DNA of 64,000 nt from Coprococcus comes ATCC 27758 (GTDB lineage Bacteria; Bacillota; Clostridia; Lachnospirales; Lachnospiraceae), in contig NZ_CP102277.1 of assembly GCF_025149785.1 (NCBI RefSeq), positions 1,674,001-1,738,000 of the forward strand, in the 5' to 3' direction. A program made the translations under genes and the position numbers. Positions 15,899 to 24,986 of this stretch are shown here, in pieces; positions within the stretch are counted from its first letter, which is position 1, and the number at the start of each line of letters is the position of its first letter. Below the pieces are notes generated by a model. That model was not told the DNA's origin. It worked only from the letters and a program-made list of their open reading frames with translations, and did not search any database.

Positions 15899-17266
15899 CT
15901 ATTTTTTTGCAAGTTCGTACATCGCTGCTGCCGTAATCTGCAGTGCACGGAGAAGCTTTTCTACTTCCACATGTTCATCTGGCTGATGGATCACGTCTGC
16001 TTCACCTGGAAATACCGGTCCGAATGCAACCATGTTCGGGAATTTCTTTGCGTAAGTTCCACCACCGATTGCAAGTGGTTCCAAGTGCTCGCCAGTCTCT
16101 TCTTCATATACATGAACGAGCTTTGTCACCAGTTCAGAGTCTTTTGGTACATAGAGAATTTTGTGGTTATTTTTCCGGAGCACATCGAATGTGTAACTGT
16201 TGATATGATTGATCAGTGTATCATCAACAACTTTCGGATCTGCATTTTTTGGATAACGGACATCTAATGTAAAATAGGTCTCTTCTCCATCATAATAAAC
16301 AATACCAAGGTTTACGGTTGTCTCACCAGTTTCTTCATCCACATAATGTACTCCCAGTGATTCTCCATTTGTCTCCGTTCCGATCTCTTTCAGAAGAAAT
16401 TCCATCAGTTGCTGGAATTCTCCACCAAATTCATTCTCTTTCACTGCATTCAAAAGAAGAATTGCTGCATTTACACCAAGATGCGGGGTACTTCCATGTG
16501 CACTTCTTCCCACCGCTTCAACGATTGTTTTTCCGTTTTCATGCGTCACAGTGATTCCCTCTGTCTCTGCTACCTTAATGTCTCCTTTTACGATCAGTTT
16601 ACAAGTTGGAATCACGACATTGTCAGCAATTCCACCACCAAAATATTCCACTTCGATATGACCTTTGTCATAAACCTTAGAACCGCCTTTGATGCCGGTC
16701 GTTCCTTTTTCACAGAAAATAACAGGAAAATCTGCATCCGGAGTAAATCCGATCGTCGGCATCTCATATCCGTTCTCTACGTAATACGCCGCACATGAAG
16801 AGCCACATTCTTCATCAGATCCAAAAATAACACGGATTCTACGGTCAATTGGAAGATTCAGGTCACGGATCGCCTTCAATGCGTAAATTGATCCAATGAT
16901 CGGTCCCTTATCATCCAGACATCCTCTTCCCCAAAGAATTCCATCGTGGATCTCGGCACCATAGGCAGGATAAGTCCAACCGGTATCGCCAGCCGGTACA
17001 ACGTCTACATGACCAAGAACGCCTACCATCTCTTTTCCTTCTCCATATTCTACCCAGCCTATACGATTGTCTGCCTGCCCAACCTTGAAGCCAAGCTTGC
17101 GGCCAAGTTCAAGGGCATCTTCCAGAGCAGCCTTCGGTCCCGGACCATATGGCGCGTCTGGCTGTGCCTCACCACGCACGCTTTCAATTCTCATGTTCTG
17201 TTGGATTCCAGCAAGAATTTCATCCTTCATCTCCATAATCCTGCTGTTTAATGCTTCATAACTCAT
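15899..17266 (-). CDS. pepV: Sapep/PepV-type dipeptidase (M20 metallopeptidase)
   Basis: A 455-residue M20-family peptidase that cleaves dipeptides in the cytosol with two zinc ions. Visible ligands and catalytic residues: GVLGHVDVVPAG (metal His and Asp), GRGCLDDKGP (bridging Asp), GSDEECGSSC (catalytic Glu pair), FTPDADFPVI, and a late VIHQPDEHV His. Between them is the long lid/dimer domain typical of PepV. The reading frame could begin with GTG five codons earlier, but that codon overlaps the Shine-Dalgarno GTGGGGAA, so ATG 17266 is preferred. Follows dtd on the same strand with a ~78-bp gap. Confidence 0.92.
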   Translation of the reverse strand: MSYEALNSRIMEMKDEILAGIQQNMRIESVRGEAQPDAPYGPGPKAALEDALELGRKLGFKVGQADNRIGWVEYGEGKEMVGVLGHVDVVPAGDTGWTYPAYGAEIHDGILWGRGCLDDKGPIIGSIYALKAIRDLNLPIDRRIRVIFGSDEECGSSCAAYYVENGYEMPTIGFTPDADFPVIFCEKGTTGIKGGSKVYDKGHIEVEYFGGGIADNVVIPTCKLIVKGDIKVAETEGITVTHENGKTIVEAVGRSAHGSTPHLGVNAAILLLNAVKENEFGGEFQQLMEFLLKEIGTETNGESLGVHYVDEETGETTVNLGIVYYDGEETYFTLDVRYPKNADPKVVDDTLINHINSYTFDVLRKNNHKILYVPKDSELVTKLVHVYEEETGEHLEPLAIGGGTYAKKFPNMVAFGPVFPGEADVIHQPDEHVEVEKLLRALQITAAAMYELAKK

Positions 17267-17344
17267 TATTACATTCCCCACTTTCTTGTGTATTCCATCT
17301 GTATTCTATTATACACGATACATCTTTAGAAACCAAATAATAAT

Positions 17345-17794
17345 TTAACAAATCTGCTCCGAATCCAGCACGATCGTAAATGGACCGTCATTTAAAAGAG
17401 ATACCTTCATATCCGCGCCAAAGTCTCCTCTTTCCACAACCGGGATCACTTTCTTACATTCTTCAATAATATATTCATACAGTTCATTTGCCATATCCGG
17501 TGCACCTGCCTCAATAAAACTTGGGCGGAATCCTTTTTTACAGTTTGCATATAAGGTAAACTGGGAAATCAGAAGAAGTTCTCCATCCACATCCTTTAGG
17601 GCAAGATTGGTCTTTCCGTTCTCATCTTCAAAAATGCGAAGTCCTGTCAACTTCTTTACCATTTTGTCTGCAATCACCCTGGTATCATCCTGTGCCACTC
17701 CGATCAGCACCATAAATCCTTTTCCAATCTTTCCGATCACTTCTCCTTCTACCGCAACCTCGGCATGTGTTACTCTCTGAATTACAAATTTCAT
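17345..17794 (-). CDS. dtd: D-aminoacyl-tRNA deacylase
   Basis: A 149-residue Dtd that hydrolyses D-amino acids wrongly attached to tRNA (chiral proofreading). Signatures are [20 protein letters not shown] at the N terminus, [20 protein letters not shown] (the SQFTL active-site strand) and a C-terminal [11 protein letters not shown], a variant of the usual GPVT cross-subunit motif. Length is normal. Lies between pepV and the cytidylate-kinase-like gene on the minus strand, with a terminator hairpin from the latter just upstream, so it probably has its own promoter. Confidence 0.95.
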   Translation of the reverse strand: MKFVIQRVTHAEVAVEGEVIGKIGKGFMVLIGVAQDDTRVIADKMVKKLTGLRIFEDENGKTNLALKDVDGELLLISQFTLYANCKKGFRPSFIEAGAPDMANELYEYIIEECKKVIPVVERGDFGADMKVSLLNDGPFTIVLDSEQIC

Positions 17795-17887
17795 GTTTTC
17801 TTGTCTCCTCTTTCTTCTCTTTATTTGACACTATAATGCCTGTGTTCCGAAATTATCAGAACATAAGTATTTTGCTACAGGTCTAAA

Positions 17888-17915
17888 AAACGGGGGATTT
17901 TTATTTCCCCCGTCT
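17888..17915 (-). terminator. Terminator after the cytidylate-kinase-like gene
   Basis: CGGGGGA pairs with TCCCCCG over a short T-rich loop. On the minus strand it is followed by TTTTTT. Confidence 0.85.
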
Positions 17916-17937
17916 TATAACATTATAATCGCTGTTC

Positions 17938-18573
17938 TTACTCTTCCAAGCTTGCCTCTAATTCAAGAAAATCTTTGATAGCTTTCACACATCCGTCAAC
18001 ACCAAACTTGGAACTGTTTATACAAATATCATAACTTTCGGCATCGCCCCATTTTTTGTTGGTATAATAATTGTAATAGCTTGCCCTGCGTTTATCTGTC
18101 TTATGTATCAGATCTTTTGCTTTGTTATCTGTCAGTTCATTCAGCTTTGCTACATTTTTAATCCTGTCTTCCAGATCTGCATGAATGAATACACTTAGTA
18201 CATCATCCCGCTCTTCCAGTGCATAATCCGCACATCTTCCTACCAGTACACACGGTCCCTCCTCCGCAATCTTTTTGATCGCATCAAACTGCGCAAGGAA
18301 AATCTTGTGATTTAGTGGCATTTCATTGACAGAACCGGATGCAAATCCCATAGAATATGTATCCATTACCAATGAATAGAGAAAACTGTTCGTCGGTTTT
18401 TCATCATGTGTCTCAAAAAGCTCTTTGCATATCTTACTGTCCTTTGCTGCCCGTGACAACAATTCTTTATCATAAAACTCAATTCCCAGTTCATCTGCCA
18501 GACGTTTTCCAATCTCGCGTCCTCCGCTTCCAAACTGACGACCTATTGTTATAATTGTATGTGTTTTACTCAT
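17938..18573 (-). CDS. Cytidylate kinase-like family protein
   Basis: A 211-residue P-loop kinase of the cytidylate-kinase-like group. The Walker A is IGRQFGSGGREIGKRLADEL, followed by EFYDKELLSRAAKDS. FVSIHADLEDRI-like VFIHADLEDRIKNVAKLNEL and the KRRASYYNYYTNKKWGD lid region contain Arg residues expected to contact phosphates. It is distinct from canonical Cmk (~220 residues, with a different NMP-binding domain), and the true substrate is unknown. A GTG three codons upstream touches the AAGGAG site, so the ATG at 18573 is preferred. Single gene between two terminated neighbours. Confidence 0.88.
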   Translation of the reverse strand: MSKTHTIITIGRQFGSGGREIGKRLADELGIEFYDKELLSRAAKDSKICKELFETHDEKPTNSFLYSLVMDTYSMGFASGSVNEMPLNHKIFLAQFDAIKKIAEEGPCVLVGRCADYALEERDDVLSVFIHADLEDRIKNVAKLNELTDNKAKDLIHKTDKRRASYYNYYTNKKWGDAESYDICINSSKFGVDGCVKAIKDFLELEASLEE

Positions 18574-18656
18574 AAACGTCACGCTCCTTTGCAGGTCATT
18601 ATTCCATGATTATCCTATACATATTATATAACAATTCATAATAAATGTATAGATTT

Positions 18657-19574
18657 TCATGACATTTTGCGTAGTTTTTTCAATAAATTTTCAAAATATT
18701 CCGGAAGTGGGGCATCAAATTCCATATATTTTCCGGTTCTCGGATGGATAATTCCAAGAATTTTCGCATGAAGTGTCTGCCCCTGTAGTGTCCACGGACA
18801 TTTTGCCGGACCATATACACAGTCTCCAAGCAACGGATGATGGATACTTGCCATATGCACACGGATCTGATGTGTGCGACCGGTTTCAAGCTCACAGGCA
18901 ATATAAGTATAATCGCCAAACCGCTCCAGGACCCGGTAGTGTGTCACTGCATTTCTGCCGTTTTTCTCATTGATACTCATTTTCTTCCGGTCAATCGGAT
19001 GGCGTCCGATCGGCGCATTCACAGTACCGGAATCCTCTTTGATATTACCGTGTACAATCGCATGATAAATCCGCTTAATGCTGTGCTCTTTTAACTGCTC
19101 TGCAAGGATCTGGTGTGCGGTATCATTTTTACATACCAGAAGAGAACCGGTAGTATCCATATCGATCCGGTGTACGATTCCCGGACGCATTACACCGTTG
19201 ATTCCTGAAAGCCGGTCTTTGCAATGATACATGATCGCATTGACCAGAGTTCCGGTATAATGACCTGCTGCCGGGTGCACTACCATACCTTTCGGCTTAT
19301 TAACCACCAGGATATCATCATCCTCATAGAGAATATCCAATGGTATATTTTCCGGCAGGATATCCGGTTCCGTCAAATCCGGTATCGTAATCTGAATTTG
19401 ATCTCCTTTTGCAACCTTATAGTTAGATTTGATTACTGTGGAATTTACCTTTACATTTTTTTCTTTTATCAGTTTTTGAATATAAGAACGGGAAAGCTCC
19501 GGCACTTTCTCTGTAAGAAATTTGTCGATTCTCTCCCCTGCATTTTCTTCACTCTGAAATTCTTTAATCTGCAT
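18657..19574 (-). CDS. rluD: RluA/RluD-family 23S rRNA pseudouridine synthase
   Basis: A 305-residue enzyme. The N-terminal S4 RNA-binding domain (AGERIDKFLTEKVPELSRSY) is followed by the synthase domain with the conserved HRIDMDTTGSLLVCKND motif bearing the catalytic Asp, plus VVNKPKGMVVHPAAGHYTGT and the C-terminal TGRTHQIRVHM. RluD-type enzymes convert uridines in helix 69 of 23S rRNA. Its start overlaps the end of lspA by 11 bases, a classic lspA-rluD operon arrangement, and it closes the sepF-ylmH-lspA-rluD run. Confidence 0.93.
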   Translation of the reverse strand: MQIKEFQSEENAGERIDKFLTEKVPELSRSYIQKLIKEKNVKVNSTVIKSNYKVAKGDQIQITIPDLTEPDILPENIPLDILYEDDDILVVNKPKGMVVHPAAGHYTGTLVNAIMYHCKDRLSGINGVMRPGIVHRIDMDTTGSLLVCKNDTAHQILAEQLKEHSIKRIYHAIVHGNIKEDSGTVNAPIGRHPIDRKKMSINEKNGRNAVTHYRVLERFGDYTYIACELETGRTHQIRVHMASIHHPLLGDCVYGPAKCPWTLQGQTLHAKILGIIHPRTGKYMEFDAPLPEYFENLLKKLRKMS

Positions 19575-20091
19575 GTTTCTGCTCCTGTCTGCGCGAATAA
19601 ATAGAAAAATCTTCGTCCTTATAATAAAAAAAGATCAGCAGAACCAGAACGATAAACGTCACAGTCACATAAATATCCGCCACATTGAAAATCGGAAAAT
19701 CAATCAGTGAAAAATAAAAAAAGTCAACCACATATCCTCTGGTCAGACGGTCAATAAAATTCCCGATTGCTCCGGCTGTCAGAATGATCATACAGATTCT
19801 GAGTGGCAGATATCTTTTTTCTACCGGAGTTCTGCCATAAAACCAGCTCACAATAACAAGGATCACAACGGTCATGATGACAAAGAACCATCGCTGGTTC
19901 TGAAAAATCCCAAATGCAGCTCCTCTGTTTTCAAGATAATGCAATTCAAAAACATTATTCCACAACACAAATGCAGACTGATCCTTCAAATGTGCAATTG
20001 CCAGAAGCTTTGTATACTGATCCAGAAGCACCAGGATTACGACTCCAAGTGCTGCAAAAATATATTGTTTTAACCCTGGTCTGTTCTTCAT
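19564..20091 (-). CDS. lspA: Lipoprotein signal peptidase (signal peptidase II)
   Basis: A 175-residue membrane aspartic protease that removes signal peptides from lipoproteins after lipid attachment. Four hydrophobic segments are visible, and family boxes are present: LENRGAAFGIFQ, then GAIGNFIDRLTRG with the first catalytic Asp and FPIFNVADIYV with the second. An in-frame extension upstream is rejected because AAAGGAG stands right before ATG 20091. Overlaps rluD by 11 bp and follows ylmH by 25 bp, so it is co-transcribed with them. Confidence 0.95.
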   Translation of the reverse strand: MKNRPGLKQYIFAALGVVILVLLDQYTKLLAIAHLKDQSAFVLWNNVFELHYLENRGAAFGIFQNQRWFFVIMTVVILVIVSWFYGRTPVEKRYLPLRICMIILTAGAIGNFIDRLTRGYVVDFFYFSLIDFPIFNVADIYVTVTFIVLVLLIFFYYKDEDFSIYSRRQEQKHAD

Positions 20092-20116
20092 ATGCTCTCC
20101 TTTACTGCTAATGCCA

Positions 20117-20893
20117 TTAGATATACTTTCGGATTGTAACATAATAACGTCCTTTTTTTGTCTCGGAAAGAACTCCTTCGTACTGAAAACGTCCCATCTG
20201 TCTTACGGAAATGATATCGTTGTCCTTTACATGATATCCATTACTGGTAATCAGCTTTCCGTTTACGTATACACGCCCAGCCTCAATCAATGCAGTAAGT
20301 TTACTTCTGGACGAAGAAAAAGCCAGTGAAAGAAGGGAATCCAGGCGTACTGATGCAACAGTCCCCTTAATCTCTTCGTACTTTGGCTCCCATTTAAAAT
20401 CTGCATTTTCTACTTCTACGGCACGAACGGTTGTATGACGTACCCTGGTCAGTTCTTTTACAAGAAACTCCGTCAGTTCCTGATGTACAAACACATAAGC
20501 TTCCTTATCGTGAATCAGAATATCTCCCGTCTTTGCCCGTGTGATCCCAAGGTTCAGAAGTGCACCCAGATAATCTCTGTGTGATAATTCCTCAGCAAAT
20601 TTCGGCTGCAGCGGACTGATCTTCAGAATGCGGATCGGATATGTACTGCGGATACTTTCCTCATCCATATACATATAAAAAGCATCAGGTAGAAATGCTG
20701 CCATCTGACGCTCTGACGGATCATACCCGCCAAAGGTCCTGTATGGAACAGGGAAAGAATCCTTCGGCGTAGTATGTAATATATTCAGTTCATTCAGGTT
20801 CAGGAAATCGGAATACATAATGATTCCTCTCTGATAAGCATTGTTAGACAGCTCAATCAGACGTTTACGAAGTAAAGTCTCTTCTTTTTCCAT
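20117..20893 (-). CDS. ylmH: YlmH-type S4-domain RNA-binding protein
   Basis: A 258-residue protein. The N-terminal ~170 residues form the YlmH-specific domain (RRTFGG-like YRTFGGYDPSERQMAAFLPD, then YLGALLNLGITRAKTGDIL), and the C-terminal S4 domain (VRLDSLLSLAFSSSRSKLTA, GRVYVNGKLITS) binds RNA. YlmH homologues act on stalled or nascent-chain-obstructed 50S subunits and are encoded in the division cluster with sepF. It lies 17 bp after sepF and 25 bp before lspA in the same direction. Confidence 0.92.
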   Translation of the reverse strand: MEKEETLLRKRLIELSNNAYQRGIIMYSDFLNLNELNILHTTPKDSFPVPYRTFGGYDPSERQMAAFLPDAFYMYMDEESIRSTYPIRILKISPLQPKFAEELSHRDYLGALLNLGITRAKTGDILIHDKEAYVFVHQELTEFLVKELTRVRHTTVRAVEVENADFKWEPKYEEIKGTVASVRLDSLLSLAFSSSRSKLTALIEAGRVYVNGKLITSNGYHVKDNDIISVRQMGRFQYEGVLSETKKGRYYVTIRKYI

Positions 20894-20910
20894 ACCCTGT
20901 CTTCTTTCTT

Positions 20911-21456
20911 CTAGTAACGGTTCTGGATCGGCACATCGAACGAAGTATTCAGAAGATCCTGCATATCGCCGGAAATATCAACATTTGCCGGTGTTACCAG
21001 AAAAATATAACTTGAAATCTTCTGAAGATTACCATCAATTGCAAAAGCAGATCCTGATGTGAAATCAATAATTCTCTGCGCGATCTCAAGATCCATACCT
21101 TCCAGATTCAAAATAACAGTTCTTCCCGCGAGAAGAGTCTCTGTAATCTCACGTGTATCATCCATTGCGTTTGGTTTGATTACACAAACTTCCATTGCAG
21201 GAGCATTTCTGCGTGTAGAAGGCTGGCGCATCGGGGTGACTTTATTTGAACGACCTGATTTTTTAAGCTGATAATCTTCCTCTTCTTCTTCGTAAGCAGC
21301 CGGTTTATCTTTCTTTCCAAAAATATTCTTTTTTGGCTTCTCTTCTTCATATGACTCATCTTCAAAATCGTCATCTTCATCGTAGAAATCATCATCATAC
21401 TCATCATCGTCGCCGTTTAATTTCATAACGTCTAAAAACTTATCTAATACTCCCAT
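20911..21456 (-). CDS. sepF: SepF cell-division protein
   Basis: A 181-residue SepF, the FtsZ membrane anchor and septum organiser of Gram-positives. The N-terminal amphipathic helix MGVLDKFLDVMKLN targets the membrane. It is followed by a long acidic Asp/Glu/Tyr-rich linker (~15-75), unusually rich in D and E. The ~85-residue C-terminal domain has CVIKPNAMDDTREITETLL, VILNLEGMDLEIAQRIIDFT and a final FLVTPANVDIS. Upstream is the PLP protein gene and downstream ylmH, as in the conserved ylmE-sepF-ylmH order. Confidence 0.95.
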   Translation of the reverse strand: MGVLDKFLDVMKLNGDDDEYDDDFYDEDDDFEDESYEEEKPKKNIFGKKDKPAAYEEEEEDYQLKKSGRSNKVTPMRQPSTRRNAPAMEVCVIKPNAMDDTREITETLLAGRTVILNLEGMDLEIAQRIIDFTSGSAFAIDGNLQKISSYIFLVTPANVDISGDMQDLLNTSFDVPIQNRY

Positions 21457-21484
21457 TTTTCTTATACACTCCTATCTGTGGTAT

Positions 21485-22192
21485 CTAAATCTGATGAGCA
21501 TAATTTCGCTCGCCAAAAATTGCTGTCCCTATCCGAACCATGGTGGCTCCCTCTTCTATAGCAACTTCAAAATCATTGGTCATCCCCATTGAAAGAATAC
21601 TCATGTTAACATTATCAACTTTTTCCTTTGCAATGTCAACAGATAATTTTCGTAAGTTTGCAAAATGTATACGATTTTCTTCCGGGTTTTCTACAAACGG
21701 AGCAATTGTCATCAATCCTTGTACTTTTATGTGTTGAAATCTGACAATTTCATGAATAAAATCCATAACTTCCTCTGGCATCAGACCGAATTTTGTATCT
21801 TCTTTTGCCATGTTTACTTCGAGAAGCACATTTACAACAATACCTTTTTTCGCTGCTTCTTTATCAATTGTTTCCGCAAGACGAATAGAATCAACAGAAT
21901 GGATCAACTCTGCCTTATCGATGATATATTTTACTTTGTTGCGCTGCAGATGACCAATCATCTGCCAGTGAATATCCTTTGGCATTATGTCATATTTTTC
22001 ATCCAGTTCCTGCACTTTATTTTCACCAAAATAACGGCAACCGTAAGCATACGCTTCTTCCAGCATTTCTACCGGTTTGGTCTTGCTGACAGCAATCAGT
22101 GTTACATCCTCCCGTTTTCTGCCGGAGCGTTCGCATGCAGCGCATACACGCGCTTCCACATCTTTTAAGTTTTCTGTGATCATTTCTTTCAC
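21485..22192 (-). CDS. PLP homeostasis protein (YggS/YlmE family)
   Basis: A 235-residue alanine-racemase-fold protein that binds pyridoxal phosphate and buffers the PLP pool. The Schiff-base Lys lies in TLIAVSKTKPVEMLEEAY; also present are RYFGENKVQEL, WQMIGHLQRNKVKYI and the C-terminal LSMGMTNDFEVAIEEGATMV, with RIGTAIFG for phosphate binding. Length is normal. Lies 28 bp before sepF in the conserved division cluster and 8 bp after the HlyD-like gene, so they are probably one transcript. Confidence 0.95.
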   Translation of the reverse strand: MKEMITENLKDVEARVCAACERSGRKREDVTLIAVSKTKPVEMLEEAYAYGCRYFGENKVQELDEKYDIMPKDIHWQMIGHLQRNKVKYIIDKAELIHSVDSIRLAETIDKEAAKKGIVVNVLLEVNMAKEDTKFGLMPEEVMDFIHEIVRFQHIKVQGLMTIAPFVENPEENRIHFANLRKLSVDIAKEKVDNVNMSILSMGMTNDFEVAIEEGATMVRIGTAIFGERNYAHQI

Positions 22193-22200
22193 TCCATTTC

Positions 22201-23616
22201 TTATTGACTTACTATCTGATTATCCCGAACAGAATCTCCATTCAGGGCAATATGATCATAATTGGATAGACTGTAGCTGTTTCCTTCTGCAATAATATAG
22301 TATTCATCACTCTCACTCAGGATCTGAACCTGCTTGAATACAGCATAGCCTTTATTGACATTATAAACTCCTTTGATGCTTTCGGTTTTCAAAAGATCCA
22401 TCGTATCGGAAGATTCCGGCAACAAAAGAGTATCTCCTTTTTTCAGATTCTCTGTATCCAGATATGCAATACCCGATTCCGTATCCTCGTTAATGATCGT
22501 CACCGGAATAAATTCCGTTGTCGTCTTTCCTTTTTTGGTCGTCTGCCTGTAGACACCTTCGTTCTGAGAAGCCCCGCCGCTCGTGATATAATCTATCGGA
22601 ACAGCATAACAGTCTTTCTCCGTTACCGAGGTTTTCGGAATCTTAAGCCCGGACTCGTCTTCCAGGATCAGTTCAATATTCACGAACCGTTCATCTGCAT
22701 ACCGAATCATGGAATCCTTAAAAGTAATATTGGCATAAATATCATTTTTCTTTTCCGTAAGTCGCATAGTTCCCCACAGGTCCTTATTATCCTTCAGGAA
22801 TCTGACCTCAACAGAAAGGGAATCTTCCCCGTTCATTTTTTTCTGGAAGGTTTGTGCCAGATCAGAGGTCAGGCGTACCGTTACCGTCCACTCTTCATCT
22901 GTGACCAGGCGATATACCGGCTGCCCTGCATCAATCTTCTGGTTGCCTGAAAGCTCTGTGACACTGTAATTTGCCTTATCAAACATCTCATCCGTGATAT
23001 TATCTGTCGTCAGATTTTCATAGCCATCTACCGAAAGCTCCACGATTCCGTCATCCGGGCTTTGAAATGCATCTACATTTCCGGACTGCAGAATAGAATT
23101 CAGCTGTGCAACCCTGCTCTGTGTCGTATTGTTCTGTAAGATCGCTGTTACTTCACTTTTCAGATTTGATGCCGTCTTAAACTCCTCCGGTGAATAGGAT
23201 TCATTAAATCCCTGTGCCTTCAGCAGAATACTGTTCCATTCATCTGCATTCAGGGAAACTTCTTCATTGCTGTCCTGATCCGTCTGTGTCTCGAGCTTGG
23301 AAGACGTAATGGTGTAAATATTGGTTCCAAGTGCAACCTTCTGTGCATCGTCTACAAAATAATTGACATATCCGCTTTTTTCAGCATTTACCACCGTTTC
23401 TTTTCTGAGAACCATTCCGGTAAGATTCCTGTCTTTTAAAATGCTTCCTTCCCGTACCTCATATACACTCACTCTGTCTTTTGTAAAATAGATCAGAACG
23501 GTAAAAACAAGATACACAAAAATAATTCCAAACAGAATCGTACCAATATTTAAATGTCCTTTTCGTTTATATTTCTGGAGGCTGACAACCTCCGTATTCT
23601 TCTTTTTCCCAGCCAA
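22201..23616 (-). CDS. HlyD-like membrane-anchored adaptor upstream of the sepF cluster
   Basis: A 471-residue protein with a cytoplasmic, basic N terminus, one membrane segment near residues 24-45 (IGTILFGIIFVYLVFTVLIY) and a large extracytoplasmic part. RKETVVNAEKSGYVNYFVDD is the lipoyl/barrel-like motif of HlyD/RND-type adaptors. The ~140-210 region is helical, and the C-terminal ~130 residues look like a second beta domain (IPKTSVTEKDCYAVPIDYI). No ABC or RND partner gene is next to it; it sits 8 bp before the PLP gene and 17 bp after a radical SAM gene. I infer a cell-envelope role linked to division; its partner is unknown. Confidence 0.75.
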   Translation of the reverse strand: MAGKKKNTEVVSLQKYKRKGHLNIGTILFGIIFVYLVFTVLIYFTKDRVSVYEVREGSILKDRNLTGMVLRKETVVNAEKSGYVNYFVDDAQKVALGTNIYTITSSKLETQTDQDSNEEVSLNADEWNSILLKAQGFNESYSPEEFKTASNLKSEVTAILQNNTTQSRVAQLNSILQSGNVDAFQSPDDGIVELSVDGYENLTTDNITDEMFDKANYSVTELSGNQKIDAGQPVYRLVTDEEWTVTVRLTSDLAQTFQKKMNGEDSLSVEVRFLKDNKDLWGTMRLTEKKNDIYANITFKDSMIRYADERFVNIELILEDESGLKIPKTSVTEKDCYAVPIDYITSGGASQNEGVYRQTTKKGKTTTEFIPVTIINEDTESGIAYLDTENLKKGDTLLLPESSDTMDLLKTESIKGVYNVNKGYAVFKQVQILSESDEYYIIAEGNSYSLSNYDHIALNGDSVRDNQIVSQ

Positions 23617-23633
23617 AAATCAAGCCTCCAAAT

Positions 23634-24578
23634 CTATTCGGATTTTAACAGGCACAGTGCCGCACCATTCAGATAATCACAGCACTTACCCTGATACCTG
23701 CCTTCCTCTTCCATCTTCTGCAGCAGTTCGTCCCTCAGCCTCCACCAGCTGCATCCCCAGTTACAGAACACCGCATCTTTCTCAGGAATTCTTGAAAACA
23801 TTCGTTCTACTGCCACGGTTTCCGGAATCTGTTCAAGAAACGTAATCACTCTTTCAAAATATTCTTCCTTTGAACATACCGTTATTTTACCATTTTCATA
23901 CCAATCACACAACCGTGTATTTCTGGCAATATAAAGCGAATGCAGTTTCACAATATCCACACCAAGCGCAGTAAGGATTCTTGCAGTCTCTTTTGCATCC
24001 GCTGCCGTATCTCCCGGAAGATTAAGAATCACATGGGTACAGATTGAAATACCAGTATATCTTTTAATCCGCAGTACTGCATCGATAAATTCTGCAAGAC
24101 CATGTCCCCTGTCGATCATCTGCAGTGTATGATAATTTGCTGTCTGTAATCCAAGTTCTACATTCATCTGAATTCCGGTCATTGCGCGAATATCTCTCAT
24201 AATATCAAGATACTCAGCCGAAACACAATCCGGTCTTGTGGAAACAGATATCTCCACGACACCCGGAATCCTGGTAGCCTCCATCAGATAACTGCGAAAT
24301 CTATCCGGAGGAAGAAAGGTATTGGTATAATTCTGAAAATATGCAATATATTTGTTGGCATGGTATTTTCTCGTGATCATCTGTCTGGTCCGTGTCAACT
24401 GTTCTGTGACAGAAACTGCAGCCGACATTGCCTCAAATCCGGTTCCTGCACCGGCACAGAATGCACATCCATCTCCGTCAAGACGGTTCGGACATGTGAC
24501 CGGAAGGTTCACCGGAAGCTTGTATACTTTTTCACCATATTTGTTTTTCAGGTAATCCGAATATTTATAATATAACAT
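23634..24578 (-). CDS. TIGR01212-type radical SAM protein (YhcC-like)
   Basis: A 314-residue radical SAM enzyme. The cluster-binding stretch is CPNRLDGDGCAFCAGAGTG near residues 28-46, with the cysteines spaced further apart than the classic CxxxCxxC, as in the YhcC/TIGR01212 family. Other marks are ISVSTRPDCVS, VELGLQTANYHTLQMIDRGH and ICTHVILNLPGDT. The C-terminal half is the extended Elp3-like region. The substrate is not established. Located at the head of the HlyD-like/yggS/sepF transcript and divergent from the DUF378 gene. Confidence 0.9.
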   Translation of the reverse strand: MLYYKYSDYLKNKYGEKVYKLPVNLPVTCPNRLDGDGCAFCAGAGTGFEAMSAAVSVTEQLTRTRQMITRKYHANKYIAYFQNYTNTFLPPDRFRSYLMEATRIPGVVEISVSTRPDCVSAEYLDIMRDIRAMTGIQMNVELGLQTANYHTLQMIDRGHGLAEFIDAVLRIKRYTGISICTHVILNLPGDTAADAKETARILTALGVDIVKLHSLYIARNTRLCDWYENGKITVCSKEEYFERVITFLEQIPETVAVERMFSRIPEKDAVFCNWGCSWWRLRDELLQKMEEEGRYQGKCCDYLNGAALCLLKSE

Positions 24579-24657
24579 ATTTTTCCTCTCATTTATGAAT
24601 AATCACAAAGTTTTAACACATACTAACCGTATAGAATCGTATAAGGAGGATATTTAC

Positions 24658-24864
24658 ATGAAATGGTTTGATAATACAGCACTCACCGTTGTGATCATCG
24701 GTGCTGTGAACTGGCTTCTGATCGGTATATTCCGTCTGGATCTTATTGCCTGGCTTTTTGGAAACATGTCATGGCTCTCACGTATCGTCTACACGATCGT
24801 CGGACTGTGTGGACTCTACCTGATCAGTCTTTTTGGTAGAATCGGATCCATGTCCGAATCTTAA
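24658..24864 (+). CDS. DUF378 small membrane protein
   Basis: A 68-residue protein with two hydrophobic segments (TALTVVIIGAVNWLLIGIF and IVYTIVGLCGLYLISLF) separated by a short loop, the DUF378 layout. The function is unknown. AAGGAGG ends six to seven bases before ATG 24658, ruling out longer frames. Single gene, divergent from the radical SAM gene, followed by a terminator. Confidence 0.88.
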   Translation: MKWFDNTALTVVIIGAVNWLLIGIFRLDLIAWLFGNMSWLSRIVYTIVGLCGLYLISLFGRIGSMSES

Positions 24865-24921
24865 TACGCCCAGGTAATGTACCTGATACCATCTCGGTGT
24901 ATTTTCTACATGCTTGAAAAA

Positions 24922-24958
24922 AAGAAAGGGGCTCCCAGACAAGAGATGCCCCTTTTTG
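24922..24958. terminator. Bidirectional terminator between DUF378 and dacA-like genes
   Basis: AAGGGGC pairs with GCCCCTT, A-run on the left and T-run on the right, so it can end both the DUF378 transcript and the opposing carboxypeptidase transcript. Confidence 0.85.
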
Positions 24959-24986
24959 TGTATACGATAAGATTCACACACCACAT

